A stretch of 48,006 bases of DNA from Holosporaceae bacterium (lineage in GTDB: Bacteria; Pseudomonadota; Alphaproteobacteria; UBA3830). A program made the position numbers and the translations under genes. The notes under the pieces were generated by a model that searched no databases, was not told the origin of the DNA, and was given only the letters and a program-made list of their open reading frames with translations. How positions within the stretch are numbered: position 1 is the stretch's first letter; each line of letters opens with the position of its first letter. Below are positions 1 through 8,065 of the stretch, piece after piece. The stretch covers positions 1 to 48,006 of the forward strand of contig JAITQS010000026.1 in assembly GCA_031288795.1 (NCBI GenBank), read 5' to 3'.

Positions 1-25
1 CACCACATGTAAGTATATTTTTCAT
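1..25 (-). CDS. Start of an unidentified leftward gene, cut by the window edge
   Basis: Reading the minus strand from position 25, an ATG opens M-K-N-I-L-T-C-G and then leaves the window. An AGGAG ribosome binding site lies at 38-34, eight bases before the ATG, and a plausible promoter lies further upstream at 63-91. The Lys-Asn-Ile-Leu start would suit a signal peptide, but eight residues are too few to name a product. A competing ATG at 32 sits almost on top of the binding site and is less likely. Confidence 0.4.
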
Positions 26-62
26 CACGCATTCTCCTATTTAATAGATTTACTCGTTTGAT

Positions 63-91
63 AAGCTAGAGCAAATTACGTTTCGGGTCAA
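63..91 (-). promoter_or_regulatory. Putative sigma70 promoter for the leftward gene at 25
   Basis: On the minus strand, TTGACC (91-86) is followed after 17 bases by TAGCTT (68-63). The -35 matches consensus at 5 of 6 and the -10 only at 3 of 6. Its position relative to the ribosome binding site and ATG at 25 supports it. Confidence 0.35.
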
Positions 92-223
92 GCTGTTTCT
101 CCAATGAGTTTACCAAAAAGCAATGAATTTTGCGTTGATATATCAGAAGGGTTGTGCCTCAACCATGTCTAAATCAGGCGCTCTGCATTTTTACATTTGC
201 GACATAAAAAATGCGCAAAAAAT

Positions 224-252
224 TTGACATGCTTTTTATTCTAATGTATAAT
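224..252 (+). promoter_or_regulatory. Perfect consensus sigma70 promoter of the USP protease gene
   Basis: TTGACA (224-229) and TATAAT (247-252) are separated by exactly 17 bases, so both hexamers and the spacing are ideal. Transcription should begin near 259, leaving a leader of about 20 bases before the ATG at 280. It also rules out the upstream in-frame ATG at 211, which would not be transcribed from this promoter. Confidence 0.85.
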
Positions 253-279
253 GATTTTGGTATAAAAAGGAGAAATACT

Positions 280-2004
280 ATGAGAAAACTTTTATCACTA
301 ATATGCGCCGGAGTATTGGCCTGTAGTTTTGTCTGTAAAAATGATGTTTATGCCACCGCGTCATCTACCGCTACTCAGACGTGTAAAATTTCGTCCAAGG
401 GTATTGAAGACTCGCTAAAGTTCAAGTGTTTGCGTGTCTTTTACAAAGTTTTAGCACGTAGCTTACGATATAGAGATAAGGAATGGAATTGGGGTATAAG
501 GAATGAAAGTATGTTTCGAAATAAAATACCCGAAGTGATGAATACAACAAATATAGTGCAAGGAGAAAACTACTACATTACGATACCGGATGATAAAAAA
601 GTATTTTCTATAGCTAAAGAAGCTGCGGATGTAGCTTCAGAGATATATAAGCTTACACAAGAAAAAAAAGAAACTTTAGAAGAATTTTTTGATGCTTTTA
701 TCAGAGAGCATCAAAAAATAACTGCGGAAGAGCTAGGATTTATGGCAGCCTATGTTAAAGAAGCCAATTTTGAAAAGCATAGGATAGGCCAAGATGGTGA
801 AGCTGTTAGCATTAACGAACAAGCAATAGCACCTGGATTGAGGAATCTCACAGCTACCTGTTATATGAATGCTTCTTTGCAGAGCTTATTCGCGCTGGAA
901 ACGTTTCGCAACGCCATCCTAAACGCTCCGGATCATCCCGTACACAAGGCGCTGAAAGGCCTGTTTCAAAAAATGAGTCGTTCTCTAGTCGCTATTGGGT
1001 CTGAGGTTATGTCGCCATTATTTGACATAGTGAAGGAAGAAGTGGAGAAAAATACTAGGCACCTTGATAAGAAAGGAAATGTCCTAAAGTATGGCTTTAC
1101 CTTGAATAAAGAAAAACAAGAGGATGCGGGTGAATTTATAGAATATCTGCTTAATGCATTGAGAGACAATGAAAATAAAAATGATTTTATAGGATACTTT
1201 AACATAGGACGCACTATAGAAAAACAATGCAATTCAGAACACCATCATACGTGGTCTAATTCGAGCGACAGCAATAATATAATAGCTAATGTACCGCTAG
1301 AAAACAGTAGCATAGAATTGTCTTCCCGGGACTTTACACAAAAGCTACTCGCAGCTGTTAAGGGAGGTAGGCCGGAGTCTGTAGAATCACTTTGCGATGA
1401 GTGTCTTAAAGCAAATGAGCTCGAGGGGAGTGATATTGGAAGCCTGTGCTCTGCATGTAAAGACTCTAATAGTGTGTGTAAAACCGGCGTAACTATTACT
1501 AGCTATGATAAAAAGAGGTTAGAAAGATTATGCAATGAAGTAGGTTTAGAAAGTAAGTGCACGAGCTGTCAAAATCGGGTCAAAGCTTGCACCAATTGCC
1601 AAAAAAGAAAGAACATTAACAAGACTGGTGTGACAAGCACTCCGAGAAACACCGGTCTCCCGCTAGTCTTAATAGTGCAGTTGCTCAGATTTGACGGCAA
1701 GAAAAAAATCATTACTCCCGTCGATTTTTCTGGAGCTGAGACTCTAACGATTCCATATGGTGATAATAATAGACAGCAAAAAACCTATAAACTAAGAGCA
1801 ATCATAGCTCACGATGGTAGCCGCGAGGATGGACATTATTGGGCATATGTCCGTGGCAATGGCGATGCCTGGTATTGCCAAAACGACAGCAACTCAGATT
1901 GGGTCGGTAATCTTGCTACAGTAGTAAATCACAAAGGTTGCGGGAGCATGAGCACCGCCAAAAGGAGCGCCTACATATTCTTCTACGAACAGGTAAATAA
2001 CTAA
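280..2004 (+). CDS. Secreted ubiquitin-specific protease (USP/UCH, peptidase C19), likely host-directed effector
   Basis: The 574-residue product begins with a signal peptide (MRKLLSLICAGVLACSFV..., about residues 1-25), followed by a helical region of about 155 residues with no recognised domain. A complete eukaryotic-type USP domain starts near residue 186. Its Cys box GLRNLTATCYMNASLQ has the nucleophile at C194, QEDAGEF lies at 280-286, and LPLVLIVQLLRFD precedes the His box GHYWAYVR with H519. The third catalytic residue is probably N535 or D536 in WYCQNDS. Four CxxC pairs (372/375, 390/393, 427/430, 437/440) form the finger region, where USPs usually carry two. Known family chemistry is hydrolysis of ubiquitin isopeptide bonds. 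Export and action on host ubiquitin are inferred. The start at 280 has the ribosome binding site AAAAGGAGA and fits the promoter at 224-252. The gene stands alone, which fits acquisition from a eukaryote. Confidence 0.9.
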   Translation: MRKLLSLICAGVLACSFVCKNDVYATASSTATQTCKISSKGIEDSLKFKCLRVFYKVLARSLRYRDKEWNWGIRNESMFRNKIPEVMNTTNIVQGENYYITIPDDKKVFSIAKEAADVASEIYKLTQEKKETLEEFFDAFIREHQKITAEELGFMAAYVKEANFEKHRIGQDGEAVSINEQAIAPGLRNLTATCYMNASLQSLFALETFRNAILNAPDHPVHKALKGLFQKMSRSLVAIGSEVMSPLFDIVKEEVEKNTRHLDKKGNVLKYGFTLNKEKQEDAGEFIEYLLNALRDNENKNDFIGYFNIGRTIEKQCNSEHHHTWSNSSDSNNIIANVPLENSSIELSSRDFTQKLLAAVKGGRPESVESLCDECLKANELEGSDIGSLCSACKDSNSVCKTGVTITSYDKKRLERLCNEVGLESKCTSCQNRVKACTNCQKRKNINKTGVTSTPRNTGLPLVLIVQLLRFDGKKKIITPVDFSGAETLTIPYGDNNRQQKTYKLRAIIAHDGSREDGHYWAYVRGNGDAWYCQNDSNSDWVGNLATVVNHKGCGSMSTAKRSAYIFFYEQVNN

Positions 2005-2032
2005 TCCGCCACAAAAACCTGACTAGATAGAT

Positions 2033-2061
2033 ACTCTCATTGCTATGCCAGCAGTGAGAGT
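2033..2061 (+). terminator. Hairpin downstream of the USP gene
   Basis: ACTCTCATTGC and GCAGTGAGAGT can form an 11-bp stem (one G-U pair) around a 7-base loop, 29 bases after the stop codon. The bases after it are not T-rich, so it may be a weak terminator or an mRNA-stabilising hairpin. Confidence 0.4.
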
Positions 2062-2276
2062 TCTCCTGCAAATATAGCTAGAAGTAATTTTCCGAATTGC
2101 TCAAAAATATCATCCTACGATAAGCAAAACACAGGTTCGCAGAAAGCCTACTAAAGAATAGATAGTCCCAACAGAACGTCAGCAAAACAAAAAATTAGTT
2201 TCTCATCGGAAGATTGCAGAAAAAACAATTGAAAATATATCCAGCAATATTAAGATCGGATGCAGGTCACACCTGC

Positions 2277-2370
2277 TGGCGGAGGAAGAGGGATTCGAAC
2301 CCTCGATACGGCTTTTCAACCGTATGGCGGTTTAGCAAACCGCTGCCTTCAGCCTCTCGGCCATCCCTCC
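2277..2370 (-). tRNA. tRNA-Ser (anticodon GCU)
   Basis: The minus strand folds as a class II tRNA. The acceptor arm pairs GGAGGGA with TTCCTCC. The anticodon stem GCGGT/ACCGC encloses loop TTGCTAA with anticodon GCT (2336-2334 on the minus strand). It has the long variable arm typical of tRNA-Ser, and a T arm GAGGG-TTCGAAT-CCCTC. Discriminator G and an encoded CCA end the gene at 2277. It reads AGC and AGU serine codons. Confidence 0.97.
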
Positions 2371-2404
2371 ATATTCCGAAACGTATATTTACCAAACTCT
2401 GCAC

Positions 2405-2434
2405 TATAATTGGAGATTGCGAATATTATGTCAA
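2405..2434 (-). promoter_or_regulatory. Putative promoter of tRNA-Ser
   Basis: On the minus strand a consensus TTGACA (2434-2429) is followed after 18 bases by ATTATA (2410-2405). An alternative -10, TATAGT (2408-2403), would need a 20-base spacer. It lies about 35 bases upstream of the mature tRNA 5' end. Confidence 0.55.
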
Positions 2435-2527
2435 GTCCCTTCTAAGAAAATGTTTCGGTTCTAGGGAGCTTTTTACGGAACTTTGGAGAACGCTTCCTAA
2501 AATAACTTTGCGCTCGTTAACGTTTTT

Positions 2528-2556
2528 TTGACATTTTTTTGATAAAACGGTATTGG
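2528..2556 (+). promoter_or_regulatory. Possible distal promoter towards rpmJ
   Basis: TTGACA (2528-2533), 17 bases, then TATTGG (2551-2556). The -35 is perfect and the -10 weak (3 of 6). It points at rpmJ, 130 bases downstream. The transcript would run through the 32-bp repeat at 2564-2595. Confidence 0.3.
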
Positions 2557-2563
2557 GAGGAAG

Positions 2564-2595
2564 ATGTCCTGCGCGACACCAAGCTTAATTTTCAT
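2564..2595 (-). repeat. 32-bp exact repeat, copy 1
   Basis: These 32 bases are the exact reverse complement of 14267-14298. Similarity stops sharply at both ends. It lies between tRNA-Ser and rpmJ in non-coding DNA. Confidence 0.8.
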
Positions 2596-2636
2596 TATTT
2601 AATCCCTCGGATGGCCAGTATTTCGCATAAAAAAAC

Positions 2637-2665
2637 TTGACTTTTCTGTGAAAAAAGTGTAGAGA
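2637..2665 (+). promoter_or_regulatory. Putative proximal promoter of rpmJ
   Basis: TTGACT (2637-2642) and TAGAGA (2660-2665) are separated by 17 bases. The -35 is strong and the -10 poor. The start of transcription would fall just upstream of the rpmJ ribosome binding site. Confidence 0.35.
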
Positions 2666-2687
2666 GTATGTGAAAGGGAGATTTTCA

Positions 2688-2813
2688 ATGAAAGTGGTGA
2701 ATTCACTAAAAACAATTAGGTCTAGGCATAAGAATTGCCGTCTTATTCGGAGGAAGGGGCGCGTCTACATAATAAACAAGACGAATCCGAGGTTTAAGGC
2801 TAGACAAGGTTAG
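2688..2813 (+). CDS. rpmJ: 50S ribosomal protein L36
   Basis: A 41-codon gene encodes [14 protein letters not shown]..., ending [12 protein letters not shown]. This is the alphaproteobacterial form of L36, with the conserved RRKGRVY(I/V)[13 protein letters not shown] tail. It has one Cys and lacks the four-ligand zinc site of zinc-binding L36 proteins, as expected for this clade. AGGGAG at 2675-2680 is a good ribosome binding site. The protein binds 23S rRNA in the large subunit. It lies 92 bases upstream of rpsA on the same strand and is probably co-transcribed with it. It is easily missed because of its length. Confidence 0.95.
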   Translation: MKVVNSLKTIRSRHKNCRLIRRKGRVYIINKTNPRFKARQG

Positions 2814-2905
2814 TATTCTTGTTATTTTTCTATCAATTTTAGCAAAGCAATGTTGGTTCCCGTTGAAGCATAGAGTTGGGAGCACAGCGGTAGAGAGGGT
2901 GTTTA

Positions 2906-4600
2906 ATGTCACAGGAAAATGTAAATTTGCAGGGCGAGAGTTTTGCAGAACTTTTTGAGCAAGCGTGTAAAGCTTCCGTATTGGAAGATAAGGTTGTAAA
3001 AGGTAAGGTTATGGCCGTCGATGACAATTTCGTAACCATTGACGTAGGACTCAAGTCTGAAGGACGGATTCCTATCAGTGAGTTTACAAATTGTGGCAGG
3101 AAATTGGAACTAAAAGTCGGAGACAGCATTGATGTTTTCATCGATCGCTACGAAGACAAGAGCGGCGAAATAGTGCTCAGTCGAGAGAAGGCTCTGCGAG
3201 AAGCAGCTTGGGAGGATTTTGAGAAAGCCTTCAAGGAAGGTACCAGCGTTATGGGTATCATGTTCAGCCGCGTAAAAGGCGGTTTCATGGTGGATCTCAA
3301 TGGAGCGACGGCGTTTTTGCCTGGCAGTCAGGTGGATGTGCGTCCGGTAAAGGACATATCGCCGTTGATGGGCTTAGAGCAGCCATTTATGATATTGAAA
3401 ATGGATCGTCTGCGGGAGAACATAGTGGTATCCCGTCGTGGGATTCTCGAGGGAGCAAATGCCGAGGAGAGAGCAAAGGCGGTCGCTAATCTCGAGGAAG
3501 GGCAAATCATTAGCGGAGTAGTCAAGAATATCACCACCTACGGAGCATTTGTGGACATCGGTGGCGTTGACGGACTGCTGCATAACACGGATATTGCCTG
3601 GAAAAGAATTAATCATCCGCTGGAGGTCCTAACGCCGGGACAGGAAGTAACAGTAAAAATTATAAAATTCAGCAAAGATACGCGTCGTATTTCTCTGGGA
3701 ATGAAGCAATTGTGCAAAGATCCTTGGGAGGGTGTCGATGAGGAATTCAAAGTTGGTTCCCGCATAACCGGAAAAGTTACCAATGTTACCGATTATGGCA
3801 TATTTGTCGAGGTAAAAGATGGCGTAGAAGGTCTTGTGTATGTTTCCGAAATAAGCTGGAAAAAGAATGTATTGCCGTCAAAAGTGGCTTCATCGGGATC
3901 CATAATCGACGTCGTTGTGCTGGACGTAGACGTATCCAAGAGACGTATGGGACTCGGTATGAAACAATTGCAGGAAAATCCTTGGGACAAAATTGTGAAA
4001 GAATTTCCGGCTGGTACTGAATTTGAAGGAACTATCTCCAATGTTGCGGATTTCGGTCTCTTCGTTAGGTTGAACAGTGACATCGATGGCATGGTGCACC
4101 TTAACGATCTATCCTGGGAAAAGGCCAAAGACGCGGATCTGGCAAAGTATAAAAGAGGAGATACTGTTCGCGTTAAGGTGCTGGAGGTCGATCAGGAAAA
4201 AGAACGTATTTCCTTGGGAATTAAGCAACTCATGCCGAATCCATACGGAAACACCGACGCAGACCTCAAGAAAGGTGCCGTGGTAACATGCGTTGTGGTC
4301 GAAACCAAAGCCGACGACGGCATCGAGGTTGTTCTGGCCAATGGAGCCCGCGGATTCATAAAGAAAATCGATCTGGCTAAAGATAGACTCGATAGAAGAG
4401 TAGACCGCTTTGCCATCGGAGAAAAAGTCGACGCAAAAGTTATAAATGTCGATAAATCCGGTCGAAAAATCGGACTATCCATTAAAGCACTGGAAATCGA
4501 AGAAGAAAAACAGGTCATGGCCGAATATGGTTCTTCCGACAGCGGAGCTAGTCTCGGCGATATACTAGGCGTTGCAATGGGAAAGTCTAGGGATAATTAA
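2906..4600 (+). CDS. rpsA: 30S ribosomal protein S1
   Basis: The 564-residue product carries six successive S1/OB-fold RNA-binding domains. The repeats are recognisable by phrases such as VKGKVMAVDDNFVTIDVGLKSEG, GVVKNITTYGAFVDIGGVDG, GKVTNVTDYGIFVEVKDGVEG and GTISNVADFGLFVRLNSDIDG, each ending in a RRISLGMKQL-like strand. Length and domain number are those of proteobacterial S1, which binds mRNA on the 30S subunit and helps translation initiation. ATG 2906 follows GAGAGGG. In many proteobacteria cmk precedes rpsA; here rpmJ does. A long AT-rich hairpin follows the stop codon. Confidence 0.97.
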   Translation: MSQENVNLQGESFAELFEQACKASVLEDKVVKGKVMAVDDNFVTIDVGLKSEGRIPISEFTNCGRKLELKVGDSIDVFIDRYEDKSGEIVLSREKALREAAWEDFEKAFKEGTSVMGIMFSRVKGGFMVDLNGATAFLPGSQVDVRPVKDISPLMGLEQPFMILKMDRLRENIVVSRRGILEGANAEERAKAVANLEEGQIISGVVKNITTYGAFVDIGGVDGLLHNTDIAWKRINHPLEVLTPGQEVTVKIIKFSKDTRRISLGMKQLCKDPWEGVDEEFKVGSRITGKVTNVTDYGIFVEVKDGVEGLVYVSEISWKKNVLPSKVASSGSIIDVVVLDVDVSKRRMGLGMKQLQENPWDKIVKEFPAGTEFEGTISNVADFGLFVRLNSDIDGMVHLNDLSWEKAKDADLAKYKRGDTVRVKVLEVDQEKERISLGIKQLMPNPYGNTDADLKKGAVVTCVVVETKADDGIEVVLANGARGFIKKIDLAKDRLDRRVDRFAIGEKVDAKVINVDKSGRKIGLSIKALEIEEEKQVMAEYGSSDSGASLGDILGVAMGKSRDN

Positions 4601-4620
4601 AAACTGTTTATAAACAGCGT

Positions 4621-4686
4621 CTTCGGATCATTGCGTAAATATTTTATAAAAGAAAGGTTGTTATGGCCTTTCTTTTATATCCGAAG
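4621..4686 (+). terminator. Composite terminator hairpin after rpsA
   Basis: ATAAAAGAAAGG (4646-4657) pairs perfectly with CCTTTCTTTTAT (4667-4678) around a 9-base loop. An outer pair CTTCGGAT (4621-4628) and ATCCGAAG (4679-4686) can close a longer stem. A separate 14-bp palindrome, CTGTTTATAAACAG, lies at 4604-4617. Confidence 0.65.
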
Positions 4687-4697
4687 TCACTATATCA

Positions 4698-4776
4698 GAG
4701 ACTGTTGCATAATGAGATTCTTCTTGCAAGAACACGGATTTGACGAAGTCGATGGCGAGAAAAAGCCATTAGTCTC
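4698..4776 (+). mobile_element. Miniature element, internally deleted copy A
   Basis: The element begins GAGACTGTTGCATAATGAGA and ends AGTCTC, flanked on both sides by TATCA, a perfect 5-bp target duplication. Only 79 bp remain. The centre between CTTGCAAGAAC and CGGATTTGACGAAGTCGATG is missing, and the right inverted repeat has lost GCAAC. It is the shortest of the five copies. The gap between rpsA and pepA (4601-5007) holds only this element and the rpsA terminator. Confidence 0.8.
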
Positions 4777-5007
4777 TATCAAACATTTTCACTGCCTTCT
4801 TGATAGCGGAGTCAAACGTTTTTTCTCAAGTCCGTCAGACTCCTTGCTTGATTTATTATGTGGTTAGGTATAGCCTCGTTCGTAATATGGAACTGGTGAG
4901 ATCCCAACAATTGATTCGGCAACCACTTGATAACAAAAAAATCCCTATGCCGAAGAATTATCTAATAGCAACGGTTCCGGCACCTACTTGTGAAAATTGA
5001 GGTTTAC

Positions 5008-6504
5008 ATGGTTATTCAAGATGTTTTGTTTACGGACTCTCCGAAAAACAGTGGCAGCATTGCCGTTGGAGTATATGCCGGAGGGCAGTTGTCCGCCAGC
5101 GCGCTCCCCCTAAACGACAAATTCTCCGGAGAAATAGAAAAAAATATAAAAAAAATAGGATTTTCAGGAAAGCTATTCGAGACAACTTCGTTTGTTTCCT
5201 CCAAAGACGACTGCAATTACGTTATCGCGGTTGGTCTGGGGGAGCCCGGGAAGTCGCTGAGCAATTTCGAACTGCAAAAAGTAGGAGCCGCCATATACAA
5301 GGCCGCCCAAAAACTGGATTCCGAAGTCAGCGTAGCCATTGACGACGCGGACGTAGCGGCGGAATCTTCTGCCCAATTGCAGATTGCGTTTGGAGCTCTG
5401 TTAAAATCCTGGATTTTTGACAAATACAAAACCGAAAAAAAAGATCCTCCCAAGTTATCGTCGATTTATTTTCTCACGGCAGATGCCGAGGGCCGCAAAA
5501 AAGATTTTGAAAAACACAAAAACATAGCAGAAGCAGTTTTTTTGACCCGTACGCTGGTGTTGGAGCCGGCCAACGTCATATATCCGGAAAGTCTAGCAGA
5601 AATTGCCAAAAAAGAACTTTTGCCTCTGGGGGGGCAAGTCGAGATTCTCAACAAGCATGACATGACGGTTCTGGGAATGAATGCGCTTCTGGGAGTTGCC
5701 CAGGGCAGTGCGAACGAGCCGAAGCTGGCCATTTTGCGCTGGAATGGCGGCGCATCCCCTGAAAAACCCATTGTTCTTGTGGGAAAGGGCGTTACCTTCG
5801 ACAGCGGTGGCATTAGTCTTAAGCCCGGAGATGGCATGCACGAAATGCGCAGCGACATGGCAGGAGCCGGTACGGTACTGGGTATTATGAAGGCGGTTGC
5901 ACTCAATAAATTACCCGTAAACGTCGTTGGAGTTATGGCGCTGGTGGAGAATATGCCGTCTGGAACTGCGCAGCGTCCGGGAGACGTGGTGAAATCCATG
6001 TCTGGCCAAACCATAGAGGTGTTGAATACGGACGCAGAAGGTCGTCTCATACTCGCAGACGCGCTCTGGTATGCCCAGGATAGATTCTCTCCGGAATATA
6101 TGATCGATCTGGCCACACTCACCGGAGCAATCGTCGTAGCGTTGGGACATGAATTCGCCGGATTGTTTTCCAACGATGACCCGCTGGCGGAACAAATTAA
6201 GAAATCATCCGAGGCCACCGGAGAAAAAGTGTGGCGCATGCCCATGACCGATAATTTTAACAAAGGCATCGACTCGACCATCGCCGACATGCAAAACATA
6301 GCTAAACCGTCGGTGAGAGGCGGAAGTATAACAGCGGCACAGTTTCTGAAAAGATTCGTCAATGACGTAAAATGGGCGCATCTGGACATCGCCGGCGTGG
6401 AAACTACCGCCGATAATGACGGCCTTTTCATCTGCTCCGAAGGAGCTACGGGATTTGGAGTGTGTCTTTTGTACGACTTTTTGAACAATCTCTGTGCTAA
6501 ATAA
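5008..6504 (+). CDS. pepA: Cytosol (leucyl) aminopeptidase, M17 family
   Basis: The 498-residue product has the M17 layout: a variable N-terminal domain and a catalytic C-terminal domain. GKGVTFDSGGISLKPG supplies metal-binding K260 and D265. VLNTDAEGRLILADAL supplies D342 and E344, with catalytic R346. This manganese/zinc enzyme removes N-terminal residues from peptides in the cytosol. In some bacteria it also binds DNA, which cannot be judged here. ATG 5008 is preceded by TTGAGG at good spacing and is preferred over an in-frame GTG at 4990. It heads a tightly spaced seven-gene run to 10355, with holC and ndk next as in many alphaproteobacteria. Confidence 0.95.
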   Translation: MVIQDVLFTDSPKNSGSIAVGVYAGGQLSASALPLNDKFSGEIEKNIKKIGFSGKLFETTSFVSSKDDCNYVIAVGLGEPGKSLSNFELQKVGAAIYKAAQKLDSEVSVAIDDADVAAESSAQLQIAFGALLKSWIFDKYKTEKKDPPKLSSIYFLTADAEGRKKDFEKHKNIAEAVFLTRTLVLEPANVIYPESLAEIAKKELLPLGGQVEILNKHDMTVLGMNALLGVAQGSANEPKLAILRWNGGASPEKPIVLVGKGVTFDSGGISLKPGDGMHEMRSDMAGAGTVLGIMKAVALNKLPVNVVGVMALVENMPSGTAQRPGDVVKSMSGQTIEVLNTDAEGRLILADALWYAQDRFSPEYMIDLATLTGAIVVALGHEFAGLFSNDDPLAEQIKKSSEATGEKVWRMPMTDNFNKGIDSTIADMQNIAKPSVRGGSITAAQFLKRFVNDVKWAHLDIAGVETTADNDGLFICSEGATGFGVCLLYDFLNNLCAK

Positions 6505-6513
6505 TACGGTGGT

Positions 6514-6993
6514 ATGGTAGCTATGCCGGATTACAGCAATACGGAGTTTATCATATATGCCACCGACGCCGAAAGATTCCTGTCGGTGATTCTAGGACTA
6601 CTGGAAAAGGTGTATCATTCCGGAAAAAGATGCATCTGCTTTAGCCCACTGGAGGAGAGAATAAAAGTCGTGGACAAAGCCCTATGGACTTTTTCCACCA
6701 ACGCCTTTATTCCCCACGGCGATAAAAAACTCGGATTCTGTGATCAGCAACCCATATATTTCACCCATATCCAGGAGAATCCCAATAAAGCAACCGTGCT
6801 AATGATGCTGGACTCCTTCGACTACGACTCCTGGAAAAACGATTTCGAAAAAATTATATTCGTTACGGGTTCCGAATTCCAGGATAAAACACAGTTGGCG
6901 GTCCTGGATGAACTGCAGTCCGACTTGAAAAAAAACCTAAAGAATGTAAAATACTGGAAGCACTCGCCAAAAGGATGGATAAAACTAATATAG
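6514..6993 (+). CDS. holC: DNA polymerase III chi subunit
   Basis: A 159-residue protein with the HolC layout: [31 protein letters not shown] near the start, then LDKALWTF-like [18 protein letters not shown], and a C-terminal [10 protein letters not shown] typical of the family. Chi links the clamp-loader psi subunit to single-strand binding protein during replication. The gene begins 9 bases after pepA and ends 8 bases before ndk. That pepA-holC-ndk order is common in Alphaproteobacteria and supports the call despite the low conservation of HolC. ATG 6523, three codons downstream, is an alternative start. Confidence 0.85.
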   Translation: MVAMPDYSNTEFIIYATDAERFLSVILGLLEKVYHSGKRCICFSPLEERIKVVDKALWTFSTNAFIPHGDKKLGFCDQQPIYFTHIQENPNKATVLMMLDSFDYDSWKNDFEKIIFVTGSEFQDKTQLAVLDELQSDLKKNLKNVKYWKHSPKGWIKLI

Positions 6994-7001
6994 GAGAAAA
7001 T

Positions 7002-7424
7002 ATGTCTGAACAAAGAACTCTTTCAATCATAAAGCAAGACGCAACCGCCCGAAATGTAACCGGCAGCATAAATGCTCGCTTCGAACAGGCAGATCTTAGA
7101 ATAATCGCGCAAAAAAGAATATGCGTCACCAAAGAGCAGGCCAAAAAATTTTACGAAATACATCGGGAAAAAGCATTTTACGATAGCATCTGTGAGCATA
7201 TGTCGTCTGGTCCCATCGTAGTGCAAGTGCTGCAGGGAGAAGATGCCGTCGCCAAAAATAGAGAGATCATGGGAGCAACTAATCCCGCCAATGCCGCCAT
7301 TGGTACAATCCGCAGGGATTTCGGCCAAAGTATCGAGCATAACGCCGTACATGGGTCCGATAGCGAAGAAAATGCCGCAATTGAAATCGCATTTTTCTTC
7401 AATAGTCTGGAGCTGGTCGGTTAA
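7002..7424 (+). CDS. ndk: Nucleoside diphosphate kinase
   Basis: A 140-residue enzyme of standard length. [11 protein letters not shown] contains the phosphorylated H117, and [18 protein letters not shown] is the nucleotide-binding region. It transfers the gamma phosphate of ATP to other nucleoside diphosphates and keeps NTP and dNTP pools balanced. The ATG at 7002 follows TAGGAGAAAAT. The N-terminal motif reads IIKQD where IIKPD is usual, a mild change. A short hairpin follows (TTGCC-TCC-GGCAA, 7431-7443), but the run of genes continues. Confidence 0.96.
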   Translation: MSEQRTLSIIKQDATARNVTGSINARFEQADLRIIAQKRICVTKEQAKKFYEIHREKAFYDSICEHMSSGPIVVQVLQGEDAVAKNREIMGATNPANAAIGTIRRDFGQSIEHNAVHGSDSEENAAIEIAFFFNSLELVG

Positions 7425-7486
7425 GGTAAATTGCCTCCGGCAAGCCTTATGTTTTTGGGGCTGGAGTAGTTATAGGGAGGGAAAAA

Positions 7487-8065
7487 ATGAAATTTTTATC
7501 CAACATTATGTTGATATCTCTGTTGTTTTTCGCGTTCGGCCTACGGGGAGAAGACGGAGAACTTACCATAAAAAAAGTCAGTGTAAAGCAAAGTGGTAAA
7601 AATTCTGTCGAAGCCAAGGAGAAGGCGCTTGCTAAGGCATCTCGCCTTTCGTTTGCCAAAATACTGAAGGACCATTTCGGCCTGCCCAAAGCAGTGTCGG
7701 ATTCCATGTCTGATCATCAGATAGCAGAATGTATTTCCGGCTATTCGGTAGCTCATGAGAAGCAGTCCGATTCCTACTACATCGCAGAATTATCCTATAA
7801 GTTCAATCGAAAATCCATTGAAAGTATGCTGGAATTCCGGGGCTTACCGGCTCCGCCCAAAGTCAATAGTAGAAGCAGAAATGAAAAATTATCCTACGAT
7901 GTCACTCTACTCGTGTCACTGGAGGATTTCATGCGAGATATAAGTCGACTGAAGTACCTCAAATACAAAATAATTGCATTTTCCAGCAAAATAATTGAAT
8001 TGAGTTTGGGGATAACTGATCTCAATACAATTCGAACCCTGGGAATCGCCTATGTTGTCATATAA
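7487..8065 (+). CDS. Exported DUF2066-like protein
   Basis: This 192-residue protein has an N-terminal signal peptide (MKFLSNIMLISLLFFAFGLRG), then a soluble domain. SVEAKEKALAKASRLSFAKIL resembles the start of DUF2066 domains, where an alpha-beta unit follows the leader. No catalytic motif is visible and its biochemical role is unknown. The context supports the family. In gammaproteobacteria DUF2066 genes commonly sit beside perM and hda, and here the next three genes are a phosphatidyltransferase, perM and hda. The start has GGGAGGG seven bases upstream. Its 3' end overlaps the next gene by 14 bases. A periplasmic, envelope-related role is inferred. Confidence 0.6.
   Translation: MKFLSNIMLISLLFFAFGLRGEDGELTIKKVSVKQSGKNSVEAKEKALAKASRLSFAKILKDHFGLPKAVSDSMSDHQIAECISGYSVAHEKQSDSYYIAELSYKFNRKSIESMLEFRGLPAPPKVNSRSRNEKLSYDVTLLVSLEDFMRDISRLKYLKYKIIAFSSKIIELSLGITDLNTIRTLGIAYVVI

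Noticed and set aside
211-279. Upstream ATG extending the USP protein by 23 residues
   Set aside because: It overlaps the perfect promoter, lacks a ribosome binding site and would bury the signal peptide.
2214-2531. 105-codon open frame across the tRNA gene
   Set aside because: It runs through tRNA-Ser on the other strand and has no protein features.
5466-6488. 340-codon open frame on the minus strand inside pepA
   Set aside because: It lies wholly antisense to an intact, highly conserved enzyme and its translation shows no family features; codon bias of pepA explains the openness.
7431-7443. Short hairpin TTGCC-TCC-GGCAA after ndk considered as a terminator
   Set aside because: Five-bp stem with no immediate T run, inside a closely spaced same-strand gene series.
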